64,000 nucleotides of DNA from Clitoria ternatea. Taxonomy: Eukaryota > Streptophyta > Magnoliopsida > Fabales > Fabaceae. Shown here one piece after another: positions 53,129-63,111 of the stretch. The position numbers and the translations under genes are program-made. How positions within the stretch are numbered: the first letter of the stretch is position 1; every line of letters starts with the position of its first letter. The DNA is taken from contig CM075673.1 of the NCBI GenBank assembly GCA_037962975.1, positions 165,684,667 to 165,748,666 of the forward strand, in the 5' to 3' direction. The notes under the pieces were generated by a model, which was not told the origin of the DNA, ran no database searches, and saw only the letters and a program-made list of their open reading frames with translations.

Positions 53129-55795
53129 TTAAGAGGCCGGTGCTTGATCCTCCACAGTAGGCACTCCCGCTTTCTCCGCCTGGTCCTCCACCCCAGTTTG
53201 GGCATCTTCTGGTGCTTCAGCTCCAGAGGCAGCAGTGGACGTTGTAGGCTCCATACTTTGGCCTTCTGGGAGGGGAGGCAGTTCGTACAGAGATGCATGG
53301 GGTTCATGGTGCGATCCATCCTTATGAACTTCTACAAGTCTCCCCCCATGGAACTCGAAGAACGGATCTAATCCGTATAAATTCAGCTTTACTCCAGGGT
53401 TACGGTAATAGACTTGACGAAGGGCCAGGCCGAAAGATTCATACGCCACATTTTTGCATATATCCAAGGCTTTGGCAGCCTTGGCCTTTGCAGCAGCTAG
53501 TTTTCTTTGAACCTTGGCATAATCCTCTTCTGAAGGCCCAACACTCACACCACCCTTTTTGAGTTCATCAATTTGGGCTTGCATCTCCTTCCGAATAGAC
53601 TCCCACTCCCCAAGGTCCTTGTTGCGACCCTCCTCCATAACTTTGAGATCGTCAGCAAGCTTAGCCGATCTCTTTTTCTCCAGTTGTAATTCTTCTTCAA
53701 GGAGGGGTATGGATTTGTTTTTCTTCTAGAGGTCGGCAACTTCCCGCTCTAGGGCCTTGTTCGCAAAATGAACTTGGCTTGCCTCTTCAGTCTTCCTCTG
53801 GAGCGTTTCTTTAGCTTTCTTCAATTCTGATTCCACCCCTCTGTGAACCTCAGCTTGCTTGGCCGCGAATTTCTCCTTCACCGCGAGTTCGGTCTCAAGT
53901 TTTTCAACCTGATCCATATAGTCAGCTTTCTCGCTCAGGGACTCAAGCAGGCCTGACAGTTCATCATGTTGCCAACGCCCAGCCTTGCAAGCACCTCAGA
54001 CCCCAGCAGCGTCGAGGGAAGGGCGGAGGCAATACCGTGCCTTTGGGAGAGTAGGAGGCATAGATCCTTGAAACCACAAATAAGGAGAAAGGAAGGAGTC
54101 ACGCGGAGGATCGAACGCCGGAGGAGGACCGTTCCCAGAATCCGGTTCTGAAGCATTTTGAGAAGAAGGTGCAGAGAACTCAGGAACGGGTTCCTTTCCC
54201 TTGTCCTTCTTTAATTCAGTTTCTTCGGCCGTCCTCTGACGCTTCTTCACAGGGTCATCAGAGGAGGGCTTCTCTTGATTTGCCTTCTTTACAAGATGCC
54301 TCTTCTTCTTCTTTTTCTCTGGGACGGCCTCCTCGCCGCCCGCTCCAGCGGCCTCAGTTGCTTCTTCGGTTTCCTCCTCGTCGAAGAGAGGAACCTCATC
54401 TCCTACCGCAGAGGTCAGAGGAATAAGGGGAGTTTTAGTGGCGTTCCTCTTCGCCTGGATGTCATTTTCTTCAGAAGAGGAGTCATCGTCAGCCATCATG
54501 GTCCTTAACGACAACATCTCTGGGCAGGCTTTTTCAATTTGTTCTGCAAAACAAGAAAGTTGAATAAGCATACAAGGAGAAAAATAATTAGAGCGGAATA
54601 ACCATACAACACAAGGAGAATAAGAGCGGATGTTACGGAGGTAGGTGTTTTTGATGCCATCCTCGGCCAAGAGAAGACGGCTGGAAAACCCTTTGAGGGT
54701 CTTTGAGGCCGTCTGCAGGGCGCTCAAGACCTCAACAGAATGAGGGGAAAGTTCGCTCTCATCTGTATAATAAGCACGGCTCATGAGAAGAAAATGCTCG
54801 TGCGTCCAGCTAAGGGGAAACTTGGTAAACCCCTCTTTATTCCGCCAGAAGACCGGTTTATTTGGTTGGATCTGGACCCGCGTGTAGTAGTGTTTGAAGG
54901 AGCGCCCATCTACCTTTGCGGATTCCGTATAAGACTTGAAATTTACAACCCTTGAGTCACTACGGAGAGTAATGAACCCAAGGCCGCCTTTCTTATTAGC
55001 TCGGCGGACCACTTGGCAATAGTAAAATAGCTTGGCCACAGTGGCGGAGAAGCCAAAATGCTCCCCCAAAACTTCCAGAGCCCGGACAAGACTCCAACCG
55101 TTGGGATGTAGTTGTGAGGGGGCACAGTCTAAGAAACGCAGGACGACCATCTGGAAATCCGTCAGGGGAAAGCGTACTCCCAGCTTTAAGAAAACGAAGT
55201 CGTACATGTAGACCGACCTCGCGTCAGGGACGCTGTGGCATATTCTTTCAGAAGGATGCGGAGCCATCACAGCGTATCGCGCTTTGTACTTCTTATCCGA
55301 ATATATCTTACAGCGGAAAGAAACCGTGCGCTCCTCCTCACTTGCATGGTGCGAAGGGATCTCTAAGAACTCCTCTTCCACCCAGCAATAAGGTTTTTCC
55401 CTGTTGAGTTTCTCCCAATCAAGCCGGTGTGCCACAACATTGACACACCCTTCAGCAGAGCGGAGAAACGGTGTTTTTCCACGTCCTGGAAGATCCATGG
55501 TTGTGCAGGCGCGGTGGAATGTGTAGGTGCTGTGATAAAAAGCAACATCGTCAGAGAGATAACCTTCAGCACTTGACCCCTCATCAGAGCGGCTGGTAGC
55601 CCTCGAACCAAGGGGAACCTCAGAGCGACGAGAGGAAGAAGACGCTCGTGAGGAAGAAGCTTCGGCTCTCTCTGAGCGATGGCGCCCAGCCACAGGAGGA
55701 TTCGCTGGAATCCTCCCACCACGGTGGCTAAGGGGGGCACGAGAGCCAAACCTCCCCCTATTTGAAGGACCAGCGTGGCCTGCTCTAGGGCGCAT
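53129..55795 (-). pseudogene. antisense extra ORF (aORF) of the Tat-type element, 888 codons with two nonsense codons
   Basis: A single minus-strand frame from ATG 55795 to the stop near 53129, broken only by TGA at 53998-53996 and TAG at 53728-53726; the three pieces (599, about 90 and about 199 codons) share the same frame. Domains: a Ser/Arg-rich head (about 1-85); a folded region of about 250 residues from about 120 (WEKLNREKPYCWVEEEF, FRCKIYSDKKYKARYAVM, LTDFQMVVLRFLDCAPSQL, GFSATVAKLFYYCQV) that resembles the putative gypsy-type transposon domain found in plant Tat antisense ORFs; an acidic then Lys-rich linker with KKKKKRH (possible nuclear signal) and KKRQRT; a coiled coil (MDQVEKLETELAVKEKF, LEEELQLEKKRSAKLADDL); and an acidic/proline tail. 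A TTTTGCAG acceptor-like site at 54544 with possible donors 64-69 bases upstream suggests a tiny intron, but the frame is open through it. Function is unknown. The two stops may be recent inactivation of this copy only. Confidence 0.8.
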
Positions 55796-55962
55796 GATGG
55801 AAATAGAATGACTAAAATTGCAAGGAGTGAAGGAAAGGGAGGTTACCTAAAGGAAGAGAATCTTTGAGAAGTTGGAGACGACAAGGAAATTCCAAGGAAA
55901 TTTGAGCAGAGTTTCACTAAGCTTGAGAACAAGTATAGATTCCAAAATCTGCTAAGAGTTCC

Positions 55963-55969
55963 TTTTATA
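55963..55969 (-). promoter_or_regulatory. TATA box for the antisense ORF
   Basis: TATAAAA on the minus strand, within CTATAAAAGG at 55970-55961, about 170 bp before the ATG at 55795. It gives the antisense ORF a plausible promoter outside the LTR, with a leader of about 140 nt. Confidence 0.55.
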
Positions 55970-55970
55970 G

Positions 55971-56460
55971 GTAACGAAGAAACACAGTGCTTCATCGAAG
56001 GTCACAAGGCTTGCATCAAAACGCGACCCTTCAAATTGAAACGACTCCGTCGTTTCACCACAAACGGGCGCGAAAAAAGTAACGTTTCAGTAAACGTTTT
56101 GGCAAAATGGGCCCCCACACAGTTTGAATCCAGGCCCAATAAGCCCAATCGACGGTTACACTCTTGAGCAATGATGGCTCTTGCATAAAAAACGCATTTA
56201 TTATCTAATCATGTTGTGCGCATTTAATGCCTCCCAACCACTTTTCGAATACCAAGGGTTTCGATTTTCAAAGACTCTTGGGATTTCCATTATTTAGTTT
56301 ATGCTGTCTGAATCCGTTGTACGCAACGCGAGAAGGGCGGTCACTCGTTTACTAGAGCGGACGCCACCGAGCTCCCAGAGACTTACAAGAATGTACTACC
56401 GGTATCCAGACTTCTCCTAAGAGTTGTGTAGCTCATATGAGCAACTTAACAGTCCCTCAT
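55971..56460. other. spacer between the antisense ORF promoter and the 3' LTR
   Basis: No ORF is supported. It is part of the Tat-type element. Confidence 0.5.
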
Positions 56461-56464
56461 ACAA

Positions 56465-56477
56465 GCTAGGGGACAGA
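56465..56477 (+). other. polypurine tract of the Tat-type element
   Basis: The purine-rich CTAGGGGACAGA region directly before the 3' LTR. Confidence 0.7.
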
Positions 56478-57276
56478 TGATCCGGTCTAGATACCGGCCC
56501 CCATACTTGTGACGTCAGACTGACCTCATATAAGGATAACCGGTGTCCTGGTTCAATGTTGACACACCGGATATCCGTTGTCTGGCCGTCCGCCCTCACT
56601 CCACGACAACATCATTCATTTTCTCCATAGCGGTTCTACGTTCATCTTTACAGGGTGTTTATATAATTGTTGGCTTTTCAGTCACAGTAAGAGAAGAGTC
56701 CCTGATAAGTTATCAACGAAGACACTGTTTGTAGCAAAATACGTCACATCAATGGCTTCAGAAAGTAAGTGGGCATGTCAGCAGATTATGCGGAAAAGGT
56801 GATTATCCTCTCCTCTCCCTAGAGGATTGTACTCTGATAATTGACCTACCCTCCTGACACATTCTGAAAGTCGAGCCACTTTGATTGACACAATATACAC
56901 GCAATCAGAGCTAAGGGACCCACCTGCATCCAACGACTCATTTCTCTTACGTTCAACTATAAGAAGCCCATATCAACACACATGCATGGTATCGTTGTTC
57001 TATCTCATACTTTACTGTTACTACGCTTGAGTGTTCATTGAGTTCATACACTCTTCTAACTTGAGCGTCGGAGAATCTTCGCAGGTGGCACCACCTTTCG
57101 CCCCCCTACAACGCGAACCGTTGGTGTAAAGGATCTCCAGGACAACAAGACCGGCCTCTCCCACTGAGAGACCAGATTAATACATCGGTTATTCACAGTT
57201 CCGGTGTGCGAACCCTAAAACACCTGCACTCTTGTGGCTGGTCCCACACCGGATCCTAGACCCCGGTCCAGACCAG

Positions 57277-57280
<4 letters not shown>
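56478..57280 (+). repeat. 3' LTR of the Tat-type element (803 bp)
   Basis: Differences noticed from the 5' LTR: CCTCAT/CCCCAT near the start, AATAAG/AACAAG, CCGGAT/CCAGAT, and TTGCAG/TTCCGG near the 3' side. Confidence 0.95.

Positions 57281-57320
<40 letters not shown>
57281..57320. repeat. TA microsatellite at the right flank of the Tat-type element
   Basis: A 40 bp TA run beginning immediately after the 3' LTR; a short TA run also ends at 45497. The element inserted into a TA repeat. Confidence 0.9.
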
Positions 57321-57321
<1 letters not shown>

Positions 57322-58272
57322 CACATACACAAAAAAAATATTGTTAATTTTTTCTTAATTTTTTCTTTGCACTTTAGCCTTTGTATTGGGCATTTACTTT
57401 ACAGACATTAAACTTTTTTTGTAGACTTTGGTTTATTTAGTTGATTAGGAGTAATGCGCTTAGGTATTAGTTTACTATTGTACACCACGACTAGTTTTGC
57501 TTTATTTGGTTTTTTTATTTTTTTCCTTTTGCTTACTTTGCTACTTGTTGTTCTTATTTCTTGCATTGTACTATAGAATACCTAACATGTTTGAGGTTTT
57601 AATTAAACAACCAGGTTTCCTTAATTTTAAATTAGATTCTTATGAGGTTAAGAATAATTCTACCATAAAAAATAAAAAAAGGTTCTTGAGGAAGTTCATA
57701 AAAAGTTAAAAGAAATTTGGGATAATATTTTAAAATATGATACCAATAGAAATAAGAAAATAGGTTTGTGTCAAAATGAAAAAAAAATATCAAAGTTAAG
57801 GCAAAATATAATACATCTATGAATGAGAAAGTGAAACTTTATTGGAATAAGTATGATATGTATAAAGAAAAAGAAAAAAACAGTCAACGGTGAAAATAAA
57901 AATAGAGAACATAAGGGCTTGTCTTTAAACAACCTTAGTGTTTTAACAAAGAAACACCTTCATCATAGTTTACCTACTCCTCTGACCAATAATAGTTTGT
58001 CTATCCCAATCATTAGTGATAGTTTTCCTGTCATCAGTGATAGTTTGTCTTTCTCAAACATTATTTCTAAACCTCAGGAAGACCATAAAATGGTAGAAAA
58101 ATCTTTTTACATTTCACTCGTTCCTAGTAAAAAGAAGTGGTCAATTATAGTTCATAGTTGTCTTAGGATTAGTTCTAGGATGTATATAATCATAATAGGA
58201 TCTTATAGGATTAGCATATGTCTTTTGAATTGTCATTCCCCAAAGTCATTTCATATGTTATCATGTTGCATA
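57321..58272. other. spacer, possible old LTR-element internal DNA
   Basis: T- and A-rich sequence with short broken frames (for example around 57.85-58.29 kb) that I cannot assign to a protein family. Confidence 0.35.
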
Positions 58273-58277
58273 GTAGG

Positions 58278-59065
58278 TGATCTGGTCTGAACCGGGGTCA
58301 AGGGTCCGGTGTGAGACCAGCCACAAGAGTGCAGGTGTCTTAGGGTTTGCACACCGGAACAATGAGTATCCGATGTGGAAATCCGGCCTCTCAGTGGGAG
58401 AAACCGGTCTTGTTGTCCTGGAGATCCTTCACACCAGCGTTTCGCGTTGAAGGGGGGCGAAAGGTGGTGCCACCTGCGAAAATTCTCCGACGCTCAAGTT
58501 AGAAGAGTGTAAGAACTCAGTGAATGCTTAAGCGATACAATAGTAAAAGGTGAGTTAGGACAACGTAACCTTGCATGTGTTTTTGATCAGGCTATTTATA
58601 GTTGAACGTAGGAAATGAATCGTTGGATGCAAGTGGGCCCTTGGGCTCTGATAGCGTGTGAAGTGTGTCAATCAAAGTGGCTCAGCACTCAGAATGTGTC
58701 AGGAGGGTAGGTCAATTATCAGAGTACGATCCTATGGGGAGGATGGAGGATAATCACCTTTCCGCATAATCTGCTGACACATGTACTTGCTCTCTGAGGC
58801 CATTGATATGACATATTCTGCTACATGGGGTATCTTCGCTGATAAGTTATTAGGAATTCTTATCTTGCTGTGACTGAGAGACTAACGGCTATATAGACGT
58901 TCAGGGATAACGAGTGAAGTATCCGTGGTAAAGAGAGCGAATAGAACGTCTGATTGGATAAGAGCGGATATCCGGTGTGGTGCCGCCCGAACTGTGACAC
59001 CGGTTTCTTCCTCACGAAGTCATTCTGACGTTATAACTTTAGAGACCGGTATCCAGACCGGATCA
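58278..59065 (-). repeat. solo LTR, Tat-type, inverted (788 bp)
   Basis: A diverged reverse-complement relative of the 45.5 kb LTR: it starts TGATCTGGTCTGAACCGGGG and ends ATCCAGACCGGATCA. It is flanked by the perfect 5 bp duplication GTAGG (58273-58277 and 59066-59070), which proves a separate insertion followed by LTR-LTR recombination. The Tat-type motif is at 58466-58500 in reverse. It is older than the complete element nearby, judging by divergence. Confidence 0.93.
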
Positions 59066-59070
59066 GTAGG

Positions 59071-60346
59071 ATTTTTATAAGATTAACTTTTTGTCCATTT
59101 TATTACATGTCTATTTCATTGCATTTTCAACCACATCTTATCTATGATCATGTTTATCTTATTTATTTTCATAAAGGATTATATTATGAACTACAAATAG
59201 CTCGTAGTTTATATTTCATTACAAACTATGATCCTTTTAGGGCATCATTTTTATTCATGATTTATGATATGCCTTTGTTCCAAATAGCATCACATGATCA
59301 TACCTCTATATTATCTTCCACATCTCTCATGCATTGCATCAATAAACTCATTGTTAGGATGCTTGACATACCTCATACTTTTGCATGTGCATTTTTATGG
59401 GAATATCTCATTGCATTTTATGATAATCATTTTGTTTTGACCATGTCTTAAATAGAAAGGTTAGTTTTTGACTCTAGTTGAATACTTTCCTAAAATTCTT
59501 CATTTTTTTAATTTTTTTAATTTTTTTCTCTCTTTTATCATAAGTGGTCTCATTACTCTCTTTCTTTTTATAAATTATCATGTCTTAGATTTGAGGAAAA
59601 ATAATTTTTAAGAAGGGGAGTATGATAAAGACATAGCTAGAGTGACTTCTTTTGGCTAAAATAATTTTTTTTGTTTCTTTTATATATTTTTTCATTAGGG
59701 TTAGAAAGCCTTTTGGGCTATAGGTTTGGGCCTTACATAGTTATTTTTGTTTTATATGTCTTTTTGAGCCTTATATTTTGGTCACCTTTCTTAGTTTTAT
59801 TTAGTTTTAGTGCTTTTGAGCTTAAGAGATAATGAAGTTCATTAGGTTAAGTGGTGTGCCCCCTTTAGCCTATATAAGGTATGTTTTCCTTTGTATTATT
59901 CACACCTTGAATTTAGATAATACATTTGAGTATTTGTGAAGTGAGTTGAATTTTCCTCCTTTGTTTTAGCTAGGGTTTCTTAAACTTTAGTAAGCTTTTA
60001 TCTTAGGGTTTCCTCCCCTAGGTGACGAGATTAAGGCTTATCCTCTCTAGATGGTGTCTTCCCCTTTCCTTTTTTTACATAATCCTTGTTTTGCCTTCCT
60101 CCTTCCATAACCTTTTCCTTCCACTTACCCTTATTTCCCCCAAACCATAATCCTTATATGCATTGTTTCCACATTACTTTCGTTTGTCATCCATAAAAAA
60201 GAAAGAGAAACACATCATAAGAGAAAGAAGAAGTAGAACTAAATCCCTACATCAATAGATCTAAAACAGGATTCTGACTACAGAAGTGAAATAAAAAGCA
60301 ATATATAAAGTTGGGGTGACAATGGTGCCACTCTATGTAGCATTGT
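59071..60346. other. possible degenerate non-autonomous LTR element, 3' part
   Basis: AGAAGGGGAG at 59611-59620 resembles a polypurine tract just before TGATAAAGACATAGC at 59623, which could start a 3' LTR. A TATA-like CCTATATAAGG lies at about 59870-59880 and a leader-like pyrimidine-rich region follows. No partner LTR or coding domain was found in the window, so this is a weak call. Confidence 0.3.
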
Positions 60347-60799
60347 TGTGACATCCCGGCGTTGTTGGGGGCGGGGAGTGATCGCCGGTGCAAGGGCACA
60401 GACAAGGAGCGGCTCCTAGCAGGCTTCCAGCGGGGAATGTGACATTCAGGGCGGGGAGTGATCGTCGGTGCATAAGCACGGACAAGGAGCGGCTCCTAGC
60501 AGAGTTCTAGTAGGAGAGACACATGAACGAACCGAATACATACCAGAATGAGAGGGATCCAAAGACTGTATATGTATGAGACCATACAGTCGAGGATAGC
60601 TTAAAGGAATGAATTCCCACTACCTATACCAACAAATGCATTAGCCTTTTCGGTGGCCTATCTTTGAGTAATTCTGGGATGGGTGACCTCCTGGGAAGTT
60701 CTCGGGAAATGTGTGAGTGAGGACAAAACACATTGGAAAGGTCTCGTATTGGTCTGTGAGGAGAGTCATTCATTCCTGAAAAACGGACGAGGCATTACA
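60347..60799 (+). repeat. solo LTR with 5S rRNA-like promoter sequence (Cassandra-like), 453 bp
   Basis: TGTGACATCCCGGC...GGCATTACA, flanked by the perfect 5 bp duplication ATTGT (60342-60346 and 60800-60804). Inside, near 60676-60706, GGGATGGGTGACCTCCTGGG is the 3' control region (C box) of plant 5S rRNA genes, and CTATACCAACAAATGCATTA at about 60625 matches the 5' part of the 5S region loosely. An internal 54 bp phrase (GGGCGGGGAGTGATCG ... GCGGCTCCTAGCAG) occurs twice, near 60369 and 60450. Cassandra-group TRIMs are the known LTR elements with 5S-derived LTR sequence. Which family this is, and its 453 bp length, need checking. Confidence 0.8.
60369..60505 (+). repeat. internal 54 bp duplication in the 5S-like solo LTR
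   Basis: Two copies, about 60369-60422 and 60450-60505, differing at a few bases. Confidence 0.8.
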
Positions 60800-60804
60800 A
60801 TTGT

Positions 60805-61265
60805 ACTCTTCCTTTTCTTCTTAAAACTTTCCCTTTTCGAATGTTTTACGTACTTTAATCAACCAATTCTAGCACCATCCACCAAAAGACCATTTTTGCA
60901 TGCTCCCATTTCACAAGTTTAAGTTTGTAAGATGTTTACTATACAATATGTCTGATGTGTGTGTTTATATTTTTGCATAGTTAATTTTAAATACTTAGAA
61001 TATTGACCAGTCGTGTATGTCATGTTTAAAATTATTTTCTGACTAACATGATAGATGAGAATGAGTGTCAAGCCCATAATTCAAATCCCGCATCTTAAAC
61101 ATTATGTTCACATCAAACATCTACTGTACTCAGCTTTTAGAACTTCATTTGACATTACTAATTTCACAAGTACTAATAATCCAACTAAGTAAAATGTTTA
61201 CAACCCAAAGTCTAAGGATTTTTAAAGGGCATAGTATTATATTAAGTTGGGAGAGGTAAATTAGA
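60805..61265. other. spacer and left edge of the copy B duplication block
   Basis: From about 61.04 kb the sequence is homologous to 42.42 kb onward, in the 3' flank of the CP29 genes. No gene before 61.27 kb. Confidence 0.45.
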
Positions 61266-61269
61266 AGGC

Positions 61270-63111
61270 TTAGGAAGAGGAAGAAAAGGTGTCAATGATG
61301 GTTGTGTGAAGTGGGTCACTCAAATGGGTGGCCCAATTGTTGAGTGGGCCTTTGCTAGTGGCAGCAGCTTGAACTGCAAAGCCCAAGAAACCCACCATGG
61401 CAAGACGTGCGTGCTTGATTTCAGCCAATTGAAGAGTGGCTTTCTTCTCTGGGTCGGAAGCCAGACCAAGAGGGTCGAAGAAACTGCCACCTGGGTACAA
61501 CCTCTTTTCTAGGTCAAGCTCAGCGTTCCTCTGGAACTCAATGTACCCAATTATCAAAACCTCAATCCAAATCAACGTTGAAATTGAGAATGGAAGCGGC
61601 TGCCCAAGGTATGATGAACCCTCAACTAGCTCCACCTTCAAATGAAACCACAACTCCACAATTAATCACATGAAGGAACAAGAAATATAAACTGAACAAA
61701 TTTTGTTAGTTTGGTCATTCAATAATTTTGACGACTGTTCTACTCTATGCTCATAAAAGTTGTCATAAGAGTCATACTTTAGTGGTGTTACTTAAAATAT
61801 TTGAACTTTGAACTTTCCTGTGAATGCTACTTAAAATATTTCATTACCGATGTTTGGTATAAGATAAAAAAAATATTCCCAAGAATATAAGATTCCTAGG
61901 AAACTTAATTATGAAGAAATTAAAAAACTTCACTTTCCCATTTCAACAGGTGGGTATCTTATACATTCCCGGGAATAAAAAATTTTAGGATAAAAATACC
62001 CCATTTTCTTCCCAAATCCTTATAAAACAAAAAGATTCATGGGTAAGTTTTTTTAATACTAAACATGAGAATAAAAAAAACTAAAAAGATTTTCACGTAA
62101 GTTTTTTTAACAACAAACATGAGAAATAAATTACCAAGGAAAGATATTGGGCCCGTTTGTTTAAGCTTATTAAAAAAGTGATTATAAAAAAGTGATTCTC
62201 TTAAAATCACTTTTTTAATAAGCAGATCAGAGTTGCTTCTTAAAATAAGCTAAAATCAGCTTATTTTCAGCTTCTGCTTATTTTTAAAACTTTAAACAAA
62301 CACGTTAAAATTTAAAATAAGTGTTTTTTTTAATTAAAAAAGCACTTATCTCTTAAAATAAGTTTAAACAAACGAGCCCATTCTCAGGAAACACATTCTA
62401 TAAATCTCACTTAAAAAGATCCCTCATACTCAACACCACCTTACCTTAGATTTACCTAAACTCACCAAAACCTGATTAATTTCGCTAACCTGTTATTTAC
62501 GGTGATCAGCATAAATCTGTATTCGATTTTGTGTTATGTTATGGCAGTTTAAATTGTGAGATTATATTATCAAACTGATATACAATATAATCAGAATTAT
62601 TAAAGAAGCTGACCTTGCCAGCATCTTGCCAAGTAACACCGGTGAGCCACTCAACAGTGAGAGCACCAAGAGTGGCCAACATGGCCCACCTTCCATGAAT
62701 GAGCTCACACTCCCTAAACCTCTGAAGCCCAAACACCTCACTGTAAGGCTGAAACGGCGTCGATTTAACATCGGCAACCTCCGTCCTCGTACCAATAATA
62801 TCCCCGGCCGAGTTCTTAGCTAAATTCTGATCCAACGAGTCCAACTCGAACTGCAAGTACTCCGCCGGTTTACCCAAACCGAACGGATCGAACCCGTAAT
62901 CCCCAACCAGGCTTCCGTCCAGCCACTCCGGCGCCGTCGCCCCCGGGTACCACAACGGCCGGTCCGAACCCCCCTTTAATACTTTCTTCGGAGCGACTTT
63001 CTTCTTCGATCCGAACCCGAACCTGGCTTGCACCCGGCCGGAGTTGGAATGCTCCCCGCGGAGGCGTGTTCCGATGAAGGAGGAGGTTGCGGCTGCGGTC
63101 GCGGTTGCCAT
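61270..63111 (-). CDS. LHCB4: CP29, minor antenna chlorophyll a/b-binding protein of photosystem II (copy B), 287 aa
   Basis: Exon 1 is 63111-62614 (166 aa) and exon 2 is 61635-61270 (121 aa), in phase 0. Same family, role and helix motifs as copy A (ELIHGRWAMLA, EIKHARLAMVGF), with full-length C-terminus. Exon 2 differs at three residues (VLVIGY to VLIIGY, ELDPEK to ELDLEK, ATGKGP to ATSKGP). Exon 1 differs mainly in the N-terminal region: LREAHSN to LRGEHSN, loss of one lysine in KKAAPKKKVSKGDSG, and KAPEW to TAPEW. The intron is 978 bp against 322 bp in copy A, because it holds about 650 bp of extra sequence including a MITE. The coding frame is clean and both splice sites match copy A, so it should be functional. 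Confidence 0.97.
62149..62379. mobile_element. MITE in the intron of LHCB4 copy B (231 bp)
   Basis: Inverted ends GGGCCCGTTTGTTTAAGCTT and (from the other side) GGGCTCGTTTGTTTAAACTT, 18 of 20 matching, flanked by the short direct repeat ATT (62146-62148 and 62380-62382). Rich in AAGTG and AATAAG inner repeats, non-coding. Absent from the intron of copy A, so it inserted after the duplication or was lost from A. A further 350 bp to its left (61.79-62.15 kb) is also absent from A. Confidence 0.75.

Larger units (their letters stand above)
45498..57280 (+). mobile_element. complete Ty3/gypsy Tat-lineage element with antisense extra ORF, 11,783 bp
   Basis: LTRs at 45498-46300 and 56478-57280 are both 803 bp with about five differences seen by eye. 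The flanking duplication is TATAT, inside a TA repeat, so it is weak by itself. Internal order: primer binding site, gag-pol (1,820 aa), a 59 bp tandem-repeat region, a large minus-strand ORF, purine tract, 3' LTR. A dual RNase H and no chromodomain place it in the Tat lineage. It lies between the two CP29 copies. Gag-pol is intact; the antisense ORF carries two stops. Confidence 0.95.

Noticed and set aside
56417..56802. Identical short frames at 45.56-45.82 kb and 56.54-56.80 kb
   Set aside because: They lie in the two LTRs of the Tat-type element and are identical because the LTRs are. There are no known domains.
59107..59451. A 114-codon frame between the solo LTR and the putative 3' LTR
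   Set aside because: No recognisable domain; the region looks like decayed element DNA.
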